A stretch of DNA of 5,935 nucleotides, taken from Candidatus Sumerlaeota bacterium (GTDB taxonomy: Bacteria; Sumerlaeota; Sumerlaeia; UBA8349). The notes beneath the pieces are model-generated. The model saw only the letters and a program-made list of their open reading frames with translations. It was not told the origin of the DNA and did not search any database. The translations under genes were made by a program, and so were the position numbers. The stretch is from NCBI GenBank assembly GCA_003501375.1, contig DNPO01000412.1, positions 1 through 5,935 of the forward strand. The letters are read 5' to 3'. Below, one piece after another: positions 1 through 5,881 of this stretch (positions are counted from its first letter, which is position 1; every line of letters starts with the position of its first letter).

Positions 1-1
1 C

Positions 2-17
2 ACGCCCCGTTGGGGCT
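2..17. repeat. REP-like GC-rich palindrome at left edge
   Basis: The sequence ACGCCCCGTTGGGGCT holds a perfect 5-bp stem (GCCCC/GGGGC at 4-8 and 12-16) closed by a GTT loop. The last bases of the window (5919-5934) carry the same 16-base pattern on the other strand, with one stem pair swapped from C-G to G-C. That makes it likely to be a member of a dispersed palindromic repeat family rather than a chance hairpin. It could also be the terminator stem of a gene lying left of the window, but no T tract follows it on the + strand. Confidence 0.5.
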
Positions 18-54
18 GACTGCAATACCAAAACAATTTTTGACCAAGTAGTGT

Positions 55-82
55 TAGAGCATTTTCAGTTTGAAGTGCTCTA
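55..82. promoter_or_regulatory. Hairpin in the methyltransferase leader
   Basis: Arms TAGAGCA (55-61) and TGCTCTA (76-82) pair perfectly over 7 bp. A second inner stem TTCA (64-67)/TGAA (71-74) with a GTT loop sits inside, so the whole 28 bases can fold into one stem with a one- or two-base bulge. It lies about 60 bases before the methyltransferase start. It could be an operator, a leader-RNA hairpin, or the terminator of an upstream gene; the sequence does not decide. A TATACA at 81-86 resembles a -10 box but has no convincing -35 partner. Confidence 0.35.
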
Positions 83-127
83 TACAACAGTGTTTTTAGA
101 AAAGCAATTTGCAATTCATTGAATTCG

Positions 128-135
128 AAGAGGGG
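128..135 (+). promoter_or_regulatory. Shine-Dalgarno that selects GTG 144
   Basis: AAGAGGGG is a good ribosome binding site whose GAGG core (130-133) lies 10 bases before the GTG at 144. The alternative in-frame GTG at 135 overlaps this site and could not use it, so 144 is the preferred start of the methyltransferase. Confidence 0.6.
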
Positions 136-143
136 TGCTTCCC

Positions 144-827
144 GTGTCTGATAATCAATCTGCTTTTTTTGCCGCAGACTACGATGAAAAAATAGGTTCC
201 ACGATTCCAAACTATCAAGTGATTCAAAATGAGATACTTGACGTGATACACACCTTGCGGCCCGATCCAAAAAACTGGATCGAAACTGGCTGCGGTACGG
301 GGTCCTTTGCCCTGAAAGCCAGCGCTGCGTTTCCCCGGGCTAAATTCGTTATCTCCGACCCCTCGGAAGGCATGCTGAAAATCGCGCGTTCCAAAGTGGC
401 GGAACAGCCGCAAATTACCGTACTGGATGCGCAGGGAACGCAGGACTTTGCGCTGGAAGATGAAAGCGCGGATGTGATTACCGCGATTCTTTGTCATCAC
501 TATCTGGACCCCATGACGCGACGCAAAACTACGCTTAATTGCTTTCGGATGCTGCGTCCCGGGGGATTGTACATCACGGTGGAGAACATCAAACCAGCAA
601 CCGATCATGGGATTAGCATCGGACTGGAGCGGTGGAAAAATTTCCAGATCCGCTCAGGTAAATCTCTCGAAGAAGCCGAGGCGCATGTGAATCGTTTTGG
701 GAAAGAGTTTTTCCCGCTGACCATTCGTGAGCACCGCAATCTATTGCAGGATGCGGGATTCAAAACGCGGGAACTTTTCTGGGCGTCGTACATGCAGGCT
801 GCATTTTACGCGGTCAAAGACCTGTAG
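144..827 (+). CDS. Class I SAM-dependent methyltransferase, substrate unknown
   Basis: This encodes about 227 residues starting at GTG 144; GTG 135 would add three residues but lacks a usable ribosome site. It has a Rossmann-type methyltransferase core: motif I is WIETGCGTGSF (residues 45-55) for S-adenosylmethionine binding. The acidic residue after strand 2 is D72 in ISDPSEGML, the strand 4 region is ADVITAILCHHYL (109-121), and the post-motif LRPGG is at 137-141. No signal peptide is seen, so the enzyme is cytoplasmic. The N-terminal YDEKI..TIPNY, the HHYL stretch and the C-terminal WASYMQAAFYAVK recall, from memory, a methyltransferase family common in Clostridia and other Firmicutes. No member with a known substrate comes to mind. 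Its 3' end overlaps the convergent DUF2851 gene by 22 bases. The enzyme class is sure; any specific reaction is not. Confidence 0.9.
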   Translation: MSDNQSAFFAADYDEKIGSTIPNYQVIQNEILDVIHTLRPDPKNWIETGCGTGSFALKASAAFPRAKFVISDPSEGMLKIARSKVAEQPQITVLDAQGTQDFALEDESADVITAILCHHYLDPMTRRKTTLNCFRMLRPGGLYITVENIKPATDHGISIGLERWKNFQIRSGKSLEEAEAHVNRFGKEFFPLTIREHRNLLQDAGFKTRELFWASYMQAAFYAVKDL

Positions 828-2338
828 GCGCAATCGGTGCAGTCCCGTTCGTTCAGGGCGCAGCATGAACGGAAAATGTGAAAAAGTCCCTGTTGACGCG
901 CTTCGGTGGACAGCAATGTTTTACCGCGCATATCTTCTCCAAACAACCGGGTTTGCATCTGCCGGGTGATGACATTGCTGTCCAGCGCCGGGAAAATCTG
1001 GAAAATATGGTGAACTTGTTTTTCCAATGCCGTGTTGCGTTCGCTCCGCGCGTGCAGCAATAGAAGCGGCAACAAGGCGTTTAATGCGATCGATGCCGCC
1101 CGCGAATCACCTACCAGTTTCATTCCGCGCGCAGCCCGCCGCGATGCAAATGTGTATCGCCATGTCCAAAAATCGTCCAGTTCCTCTACCACAAACGGCT
1201 GGATCAGGTTGCGCTGTATCCAGCGTTTTGCTTCCTTGTCTGTTGCGGTGGTAGGAAAAGTCTCCAAAACTTGTTGGAAGTGAACCGTTGGTGCTTCGTT
1301 TAGAAAGAACCGTTCCAGTAAGTAAGCAATTCCCGCCAATCGTCGCTGGGCAAAATTAACCGGGCGTACGTGGGTGAACCACTGGCGCGTTGGGGGAATA
1401 ATGCGGTCGGCAAAGAGCGGCGCAACCGGATGCCACAGTATGCGCAGTCGTTCCAAATACGCGGCACTTTCCGCATCTCCACTTTCTGCATTTTCCGTCG
1501 GGGCAAGTTGCGCCACATGCAGCAGGATCGATTGGAAAAATTCAGCGGGACGCGTGCCCGAACCTGCATCAATCAGATAATCCAGCATTTCCAGAAATGG
1601 AGTGCGTTTGCTCAGTAAAAAAAACAGGCTTTTACACGCGCCGTGCCCCATTGCAGTCATGAGCGATTGGTAAAAAACCTGCAACAATGATTCTCCAGAT
1701 TGCTGGCTTAAAAACCGTCGAGTCTTCTCTTCTAACCGCTCGTGTCCGGCGGCGTTCAGCATTCCACCCACAAAGTCTTCGTCCAGCGTGGTCATCAACG
1801 GTTGGCAGCGGCCAATGGCGGACGGCGTGTGGTACGGATAATCCTCTGCATGGATCGTTTGGCGGATGCTGTCGAGATCGGGAAACAAGTACTTTCCCAT
1901 CGCAAAGCCTTCAATGTGCAATCCATCCGAGTTTCGTGTATCGCGTGGAACCTGCTCGGGCCAGAGATAGGCGTGCAAAATAACTTTGTTATACGTAGGG
2001 TTCAGGTGATGACGATGTTGCCGCCAGCCCGCAGCGTCAAGATGAATTTCAATATCACCAGAAATTTCTTTTCCGGAAATGCGCAGCCGCGCGTTGTTAA
2101 AATCCGGTCCTTCGCATTCGTTCCAAACGCCGGGTTGGAGGATTTCGAGGGACTTGCCAGAATCTGTTTTCAGGTTGCCATGCAGAAAAAGGGAGTCGAA
2201 CCAGATGCACGGGGCGAGACGCTCGTCGGGGGAGGCGGGCAGGCGACGTGTCTGGGAGCCAGGCTCGGAAATTCGTGCTTGGGCCAATTGTCGCGCTATT
2301 TCGGTTTGGTAATAAGCAAATGGGCGGGTGTTTAGCAT
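806..2338 (-). CDS. DUF2851 family protein
   Basis: This encodes about 510 residues beginning MLNTRPFAYYQ. The reading frame is open back to an ATG at 2407, but that codon lies inside the 2405-2470 palindrome and upstream of the likely promoter, so ATG 2338 is chosen; its Shine-Dalgarno is weak. Family hallmarks are clear in the N-terminal third: SLEILQPGVWN (E65), GPDF (77-80), SGDIEIH (E97, H99), then W105, H108, H110 and a YNKVILH stretch. The C-terminus has a cysteine cluster (C492, C493, C500, C503) that could bind a metal. The function of DUF2851 is unknown to me. The spacing E, PD, ExH resembles PD-(D/E)XK nucleases, which is only inference. No signal peptide or membrane segment is seen. 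It lies downstream of the pal-cpoB-like pair on the same strand but appears separately promoted. Confidence 0.85.
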   Translation of the reverse strand: MLNTRPFAYYQTEIARQLAQARISEPGSQTRRLPASPDERLAPCIWFDSLFLHGNLKTDSGKSLEILQPGVWNECEGPDFNNARLRISGKEISGDIEIHLDAAGWRQHRHHLNPTYNKVILHAYLWPEQVPRDTRNSDGLHIEGFAMGKYLFPDLDSIRQTIHAEDYPYHTPSAIGRCQPLMTTLDEDFVGGMLNAAGHERLEEKTRRFLSQQSGESLLQVFYQSLMTAMGHGACKSLFFLLSKRTPFLEMLDYLIDAGSGTRPAEFFQSILLHVAQLAPTENAESGDAESAAYLERLRILWHPVAPLFADRIIPPTRQWFTHVRPVNFAQRRLAGIAYLLERFFLNEAPTVHFQQVLETFPTTATDKEAKRWIQRNLIQPFVVEELDDFWTWRYTFASRRAARGMKLVGDSRAASIALNALLPLLLLHARSERNTALEKQVHHIFQIFPALDSNVITRQMQTRLFGEDMRGKTLLSTEARQQGLFHIFRSCCALNERDCTDCAYRSLTA

Positions 2339-2377
2339 GAGGAACGATCCAGCAAAAAGAAAATCTACCAACGACCC

Positions 2378-2386
2378 ATTGTAGCA
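2378..2386 (-). promoter_or_regulatory. Extended -10 promoter for the DUF2851 gene
   Basis: Read on the minus strand this is TGCTACAAT: a TACAAT box (5 of 6 to TATAAT) preceded by the TGn extension. No good -35 is present; the T-rich flank of the palindrome occupies that position. Transcription would begin near 2371, giving a leader of about 33 bases to ATG 2338. This start point lies after the upstream ATG at 2407, which supports the shorter protein. Confidence 0.45.
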
Positions 2387-2404
2387 AAAACGGTAAAAAC
2401 AAAA

Positions 2405-2470
2405 CATGGATAAACGAGATTCACAGGATTTTAATCTTTTCCTTTATCCTGTGAATCCTGTTTATCCATG
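2405..2470. repeat. Long palindromic intergenic repeat, possible terminator of the cpoB-like gene
   Basis: Two 25-base arms (2405-2429 and 2446-2470) are inverted copies of each other, differing only where GA stands opposite AG. A 16-base T-rich loop separates them. The arms contain the CATGGATAAAC and GATTCACAGGAT words of an intergenic repeat I recall from many uncultured and PVC-type genomes (memory, not checked). On the minus strand the right-hand end runs into TTTTGTTTTTA, so the structure could end transcription of the pal-cpoB-like unit, whose last stop is at 2505. It creates a spurious in-frame ATG for the DUF2851 gene and another for a + strand shadow frame. Confidence 0.8.
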
Positions 2471-2504
2471 TTGGATATCTGTCACAATACGTTGTTGCGA
2501 AGGC

Positions 2505-3257
2505 TTATTTCTTGTCCAGTTCGTCAGCAAACAACTGCTTGATTCTTTCCGGGTCGTAATCCGGGAACTGGTTACGAAGTTTTGTCAAAGTCTCACGCGC
2601 CTCGGTTCTCTTCTGCAACTTGATTTCGCACACACCCTTGGTGTGGTACGCACGCGGCAGGAGCGAAGAGGTCGGGAACTTGCCAATGAATGTGTTGCAT
2701 GTTTCCAAGCCCTTGGCGTAATTCTCCAAATTGAAGTAGGAGTAGGCTTGACGCAACAGCACTTCCGGTGTATTGGCCGAATCCGGGTACTGCGTTAGGA
2801 ATTGCTCAGTAGATTCAAGCGTTTTTCGGTAATCTTTTTTGGTGTACAAATCCGCGCTTTGGCGCAGCAATGCATCTTCCGCGGGGGTTGCAACACCTGC
2901 AGTAGCCGGCGGTTCACCCGGCATGGGGGCGGCGGCACCACCGGCACGCACTTGAGAACCGGGCGTGGCAGGAGTGGTTGCACGCAGTTCGCGCAATTGC
3001 TTTTCCAAATCCGCCTTCAGGTTTTTGACCATTTCCTGCTGAACGTTGAGTTGGTCGATAATCTCATTCAGTTTTCGCTGTTGTTCCAAAAACGCATCCG
3101 ATTGCTTGCTGCTCAGTGCGTTCTGGCTGTTTTTGATGCGGTTAAGATCGCTCTGCATGGAACCGGGATCCATGACGGCGCAACCGGTGAACAACACGGG
3201 GAGGCACAAACTGGCTAACAGGGTGGCGAAACGGAAAAGCGATACGCTTGTCTTCAT
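2505..3257 (-). CDS. CpoB/YbgF-like coiled-coil and TPR lipoprotein
   Basis: This encodes about 250 residues starting MKTSVSLFRF at ATG 3257, which has a GAGG ribosome site; an upstream ATG at 3326 lies in the adjacent inverted repeat and gives no sensible signal peptide. A hydrophobic signal (about 5-24) ends in LFTGC, so C26 is the likely lipidated residue. A heptad-rich coiled coil follows (about 33-92, many Q, N, E and L), then an Ala/Pro/Gly linker (about 93-126) and TPR-like helical repeats (about 127-245). These include AYSYFNLENYAKGLETCNTFIGKFP. This order matches CpoB/YbgF of the Tol-Pal system, which in E. coli binds TolA and links outer-membrane constriction to peptidoglycan synthesis. 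Standing 119 bases after a pal gene supports this. BamD or another TPR lipoprotein is the alternative, but the coiled coil favours CpoB. Confidence 0.8.
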   Translation of the reverse strand: MKTSVSLFRFATLLASLCLPVLFTGCAVMDPGSMQSDLNRIKNSQNALSSKQSDAFLEQQRKLNEIIDQLNVQQEMVKNLKADLEKQLRELRATTPATPGSQVRAGGAAAPMPGEPPATAGVATPAEDALLRQSADLYTKKDYRKTLESTEQFLTQYPDSANTPEVLLRQAYSYFNLENYAKGLETCNTFIGKFPTSSLLPRAYHTKGVCEIKLQKRTEARETLTKLRNQFPDYDPERIKQLFADELDKK

Positions 3258-3266
3258 AGGGGGATA

Positions 3267-3270
3267 CCTC
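3267..3270 (-). promoter_or_regulatory. Ribosome binding site fixing the cpoB-like start
   Basis: On the minus strand GAGG lies 9 bases before ATG 3257. The more upstream ATG at 3326 has no comparable site and would add residues encoded by the inverted repeat, so this site decides the start. Confidence 0.55.
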
Positions 3271-3293
3271 GTTAATAAAGGATGGTGAGGAAC

Positions 3294-3364
3294 AAGAACA
3301 AAAAGATAAGGGATAAAAACAAACACGACGCCTGTGTTTTATCCCTTATCCTCTTGAGGTTCTT
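3294..3364. repeat. AT-rich inverted repeat between pal and the cpoB-like gene
   Basis: The core arms GATAAGGGATAAAA (3305-3318) and TTTTATCCCTTATC (3337-3350) pair perfectly over 14 bp. ACAC/GTGT near the loop and AAGAAC (3294-3299)/GTTCTT (3359-3364) outside give a longer, imperfect stem. On the minus strand the structure runs into TTTTTGTTCTTGTT, so it may attenuate or partly end transcription after pal, or protect the pal mRNA 3' end. GGATAA words resemble those in the 2405-2470 palindrome, but the two are not copies of one sequence. Confidence 0.7.
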
Positions 3365-3376
3365 ATGCCTGCTTGA

Positions 3377-3931
3377 TTAAAAAACCAGGAACTGTGCGCG
3401 ACGGTTTTTTCTCCAGGCGGCTTCATTGTCGCCTGATTCCATCGGGCGGGCTGAGCCATACGAAATCGTGGTCATGCGGCTGGGTTCCACTCCGCAACGC
3501 GCGAGTTGTTCGCGAACGGCGCTGGCACGTTTCTGGCCCAAATTTACATTGTACTCGACCGAACCGCGATTGTCGCAGTGGCCTTCGATTTGAATCTGAA
3601 CATTGGCATGTCCCTTGATCCACTGCGCATTGCTCTCAAGGATGCGAACGGCATCACCGGAAAGGGCATAACTGTCATATTCGAAGAAAATGGTTTTAAG
3701 GTCGGCAGAGACCTCTCCGTTGGCACCACCCAAGGGGCGGACTTCATTCAGGTTGCCAGCGGACACACGGGGTTGACCTGTGATGGGGTCAATGTCACCA
3801 CCGGGAAGGGGCTGAACACCAACCGGTGCTTTGTAAGGGGCTTTTTTGCAAGACGAGCAGGCTGCGAACGAGAAAGCGAGCAGCACGATGAGGGCGAAAC
3901 GGCAGAGCAGGAGCGAGGAGCGGTTGAACAT
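3377..3931 (-). CDS. pal: Peptidoglycan-associated lipoprotein (Pal, OmpA family)
   Basis: This encodes 184 residues; ATG 3931 is preceded by GGAGG (3942-3946) at 10 bases. The signal peptide (about 5-24) ends SFAAC, making C25 the lipidated residue. A short Pro/Gly-rich linker (about 30-75) leads to an OmpA C-terminal domain (about 78-184). Pal hallmarks are present: FFEYDSYAL (82-90), IEGHCDNRGSVEYN (115-128), NLGQKRASAV (130-139), ISYGSARP (156-163) and the terminal WRKNRRAQF. D120 and R135 correspond to residues that hold meso-diaminopimelate of peptidoglycan in OmpA-like domains. The mature protein would sit in the inner leaflet of the outer membrane and bind the cell wall. Length and domain order are normal for Pal. 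No tolB or tolQRA is adjacent; the gene has its own promoter and is followed by the CpoB-like gene. Confidence 0.92.
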   Translation of the reverse strand: MFNRSSLLLCRFALIVLLAFSFAACSSCKKAPYKAPVGVQPLPGGDIDPITGQPRVSAGNLNEVRPLGGANGEVSADLKTIFFEYDSYALSGDAVRILESNAQWIKGHANVQIQIEGHCDNRGSVEYNVNLGQKRASAVREQLARCGVEPSRMTTISYGSARPMESGDNEAAWRKNRRAQFLVF

Positions 3932-3980
3932 GAGTAGGGTGCCTCCGTGGGCGAGAGAGTGTGTGAGATCGGGAGCGGGT

Positions 3981-3997
3981 GGGACCCCAATGGTCCC
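3981..3997. promoter_or_regulatory. Leader hairpin of the pal transcript
   Basis: GGGACC (3981-3986) and GGTCCC (3992-3997) form a perfect 6-bp GC-rich stem around CCAAT. It lies between the predicted pal transcription start (near 4008) and the pal ribosome site, so it would fold in the leader RNA. It may act on mRNA stability or translation; no T tract follows it, so it is unlikely to be a terminator. Confidence 0.4.
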
Positions 3998-4014
3998 CGC
4001 GTACCTTCCCTACA

Positions 4015-4043
4015 ATTAAAGGAGCGAGGGCCAATATTGTCAA
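4015..4043 (-). promoter_or_regulatory. Sigma70-type promoter for pal
   Basis: On the minus strand a perfect TTGACA (4043-4038) is followed by a 17-base spacer and TTTAAT (4020-4015), a 5 of 6 match to TATAAT. Transcription would start near 4008 and give a leader of about 77 bases before ATG 3931. This is the best promoter in the window and fits a constitutive, well-expressed envelope gene. Confidence 0.75.
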
Positions 4044-4364
4044 CAGGAAAAAAAACTATCCCATGGTGAATTTTTCCCAGACTTATCCAATCACTTCGCA
4101 ACCGGACTCGGAAATATTTTTAAAATTTAAGGCGAACTCGCTCGTGGGATTCGCTTTCCGTGGAATCTGGCAGAAGCCGCGTGGCAATCTTGGTGGTGAC
4201 TCCTGACAGTTTCAAAACTGCGAAATGGTTCCTTTTGTGTGCGGTGGCATGCCGTCGTATTCAAAAAACTACTTTGAAAGAATCTTGACAGCATCGTTGG
4301 TTATTGGGAAAGTTACGTGTGAAGTCGTTGCAAAATTCTCGTCGACGAACTAAGGGCCTTTCCC
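4044..4364. other. Divergent intergenic spacer between pal and the membrane-protein gene
   Basis: About 320 bases carry no convincing coding sequence. They hold an AT-rich patch (about 4110-4130, runs of T and A), the dyad at 4207-4220, and a perfect TTGACA at 4285-4290. That last box could be a -35 for the rightward genes, but no acceptable -10 lies 16-18 bases beyond it. I see no tRNA, riboswitch or conserved RNA that I can name here. Confidence 0.5.
4207..4220. promoter_or_regulatory. Small dyad, possible operator
   Basis: CAGTTTCAAAACTG has perfect 6-base arms around a central CA. The 2-base centre is too tight for a full RNA hairpin, so protein binding by a dimer is the more natural reading. 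It lies about 145 bases upstream of the membrane-protein start. One isolated site of this length can arise by chance. Confidence 0.25.
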
Positions 4365-4718
4365 ATGCACCTCGGACCAATTACTGCACATTTTATTTCC
4401 TGGGGCGTTTGCTACCTGGTCAACTGTCTGGTTTTGTGGCTTCTTCTCAACAAATTCAGTCACCTGGAGGAGGGAGCGCCCTTTAAAAAGTGCATGCTTG
4501 CCACGCTTTTGATGGTATTGAGTGCCATCGTGACCAGTTTTCTGTCCTTCATTCCCGTGCTGGGATTCTTGATTTTTGTCGTCGTTTGGTACAAACTCTG
4601 TACTGCTGCGCTGGAATCGCTTTTTGAAATGACTACGGGTACCGATCTGCCTGTTTTTATTTTTATCGTGGTTTACGTCCTGCTCAAACGCGCGGTATAC
4701 GATTTTTTGATCGCGTAG
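4365..4718 (+). CDS. Small polytopic membrane protein, function unknown
   Basis: This encodes 117 residues, very hydrophobic. Likely membrane helices are about 6-28, 44-62, 63-82 and 95-108; the second and third meet at SFIPVLGF, where the proline and glycine suggest a tight turn. A short polar loop with charged residues (29-42) separates helices 1 and 2, and a loop with E84, E88 and D94 precedes helix 4. AAGGG about 8 bases before ATG 4365 is a modest ribosome site. I do not recognise the family. The stop lies 24 bases before the binding-protein start, so the two are probably cotranscribed. It is too small, and lacks an EAA-type loop, to be a normal ABC permease. Confidence 0.7.
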   Translation: MHLGPITAHFISWGVCYLVNCLVLWLLLNKFSHLEEGAPFKKCMLATLLMVLSAIVTSFLSFIPVLGFLIFVVVWYKLCTAALESLFEMTTGTDLPVFIFIVVYVLLKRAVYDFLIA

Positions 4719-4727
4719 TATCCCAAC

Positions 4728-4733
4728 AAGGAG
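4728..4733 (+). promoter_or_regulatory. Strong Shine-Dalgarno of the binding-protein gene
   Basis: AAGGAG sits 9 bases before ATG 4743, the best ribosome site in the window. It suggests the binding protein is made in greater amounts than the membrane protein encoded just before it. Confidence 0.7.
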
Positions 4734-4742
4734 TATTCTGCT

Positions 4743-5762
4743 ATGAATTCTTTTTTAAAACCTATCGTTTTATTTTCTGTGTTGTTTTGCGTTCTGTCAA
4801 ACGCATGTGCTGCGGACGAAAAAATACCCAAGGACGCGCCTAAAAAACTGAAGATTGCCATGATTGCCAAAAGTTCCACCAACCTGTCTTTTCTGTTGGC
4901 GCGTCGCGGGGCCGAGGATACCGCCCGGGATTTGTCTAAAAAATACAAGATGGAAATCACCATCGACTGGCGCACACCCCCTACCGAAGACGGCCAGGTG
5001 CAAGCCGAGCGGATTACCCAATCAGTAAACGATGGGGCAGATGCGGTGATGATCTCCTGTTCGGACGCTGCCAAAGTGATCGGTGCAATTGACCAAGCGG
5101 TGGAACGCGGCATCCCGGTTATGACTTTTGACAGCGACGCCCCCGAGTCCAAACGTTTCGCCTTCTATGGTGCGGACGATGCCGAGGCCGGGCAAATGGT
5201 AATGGCCGAGACGATCAAGGCGGTCAACGGCAAGGGCAACATCGCTATTCTGGGGGGCAATCCGCACGCGCCCAACCTGCAACGGCGCATTGCCGCTGCC
5301 AAGATTGAAGCAGCCAAGCATTCGGGTATTAAGATCGTGGATGTTTTTTATTGCATGCAAACCCCGCAGGATGCTTCTGCGGAAGTCATTCGGGCTAACA
5401 ATGCCAATCCGGAAATAACCGCTTGGTGCATGCCCGGCGGTTGGGCGCTTTTTACTCCAGCGCTGCTGACCCACATTGACCCGACCAAAATGAAAATTGT
5501 ATCGGGCGACGGTCTGCCGCCGCAATTGATTTACCTCGAAAAAGGAATTGCCACCACGCTTGTTGCACAACCAAGTTATCAGTGGGGTAGTCTGCCGGTA
5601 CAGATGATTGTGGATAAGATTGTTTTTAAAAAGAAAATTCCGGTAATCAATAAGATGGAATTGGTCAAGGTGGACAAGAGCAACCTAGGCTCTTGGGCAC
5701 GGCAACTGGTGAAGTGGGGATACACCAACGAAATTCCGGAAGAATATGTCAAAATGCCGTAG
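4743..5762 (+). CDS. Sugar-type periplasmic substrate-binding protein (Peripla_BP_4/RbsB-like)
   Basis: This encodes 339 residues. A signal peptide (residues 1 to about 23) ends in ACA, fitting signal peptidase I cleavage and release into the periplasm. The mature part has the two-lobed fold of ribose/galactose-type binding proteins. It runs LKIAMIAKSSTNLSF (36-50), DGADAVMISCSDA (97-109), GIPVMTFDSDAP (123-134), GKGNIAILGG (163-172), NLQRR (178-182), KIVSGDG (251-257) and VAQPSYQWG (274-282). By eye D130, R181, D256 and Q276 fall where RbsB uses Asp, Arg, Asp and Gln to hold the sugar. The Asn in the other lobe seems replaced in the PGGWALF stretch (231-237), so the ligand may differ from ribose. 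The full length is normal. No ABC ATPase or permease follows within the remaining 173 bases; the only partner is the small membrane protein upstream. A sensory or orphan role is possible. Confidence 0.88.
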   Translation: MNSFLKPIVLFSVLFCVLSNACAADEKIPKDAPKKLKIAMIAKSSTNLSFLLARRGAEDTARDLSKKYKMEITIDWRTPPTEDGQVQAERITQSVNDGADAVMISCSDAAKVIGAIDQAVERGIPVMTFDSDAPESKRFAFYGADDAEAGQMVMAETIKAVNGKGNIAILGGNPHAPNLQRRIAAAKIEAAKHSGIKIVDVFYCMQTPQDASAEVIRANNANPEITAWCMPGGWALFTPALLTHIDPTKMKIVSGDGLPPQLIYLEKGIATTLVAQPSYQWGSLPVQMIVDKIVFKKKIPVINKMELVKVDKSNLGSWARQLVKWGYTNEIPEEYVKMP

Positions 5763-5817
5763 TTGCTTGGGGGTGAGCGTTTACCTCGTGACGACAGCGC
5801 ATAGAATTTTGTACACC

Positions 5818-5835
5818 ACAATCGATAATTGTTTT
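5818..5835 (+). terminator. Weak hairpin with short T run after the binding-protein gene
   Basis: ACAAT (5818-5822) and ATTGT (5828-5832) form a 5-bp AT-rich stem with a CGATA loop followed by TTT. It is 56 bases after the stop codon. The stem is weak, so terminator function is uncertain. Confidence 0.2.
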
Positions 5836-5881
5836 GGATAAAGACTATACAGGCATCAGACATAAAAAATCTGGGAGTGTT

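Noticed and set aside
96..608. 170-residue open frame on the - strand
   Set aside because: It is antisense to the methyltransferase and its sequence looks like random translation.
1742..2335. 197-residue open frame on the + strand
   Set aside because: It is fully antisense to the DUF2851 gene, has no recognisable domain and reads as a shadow of the real coding strand.
2339..2407. N-terminal extension of the DUF2851 protein to an ATG at 2407
   Set aside because: The codon lies inside the palindrome and upstream of the likely promoter, and the extra 23 residues do not look like the family's start.
2406..2798. 130-residue open frame on the + strand
   Set aside because: It begins inside the palindrome and runs antisense to the CpoB-like gene.
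3258..3326. N-terminal extension of the CpoB-like protein to an ATG at 3326
   Set aside because: The extension is encoded partly by the inverted repeat, lacks a ribosome site, and would bury the lipoprotein signal peptide.
3506..3937. 143-residue open frame on the + strand
   Set aside because: It is antisense to pal, whose OmpA-domain motifs are unmistakable.
4285..4290. Perfect TTGACA as promoter of the membrane-protein gene
   Set aside because: No acceptable -10 box lies 16-18 bases downstream, so it is mentioned only within the spacer entry.
5022..5570. 182-residue open frame on the - strand
   Set aside because: It is antisense to the binding-protein gene and shows no domain or ribosome site.
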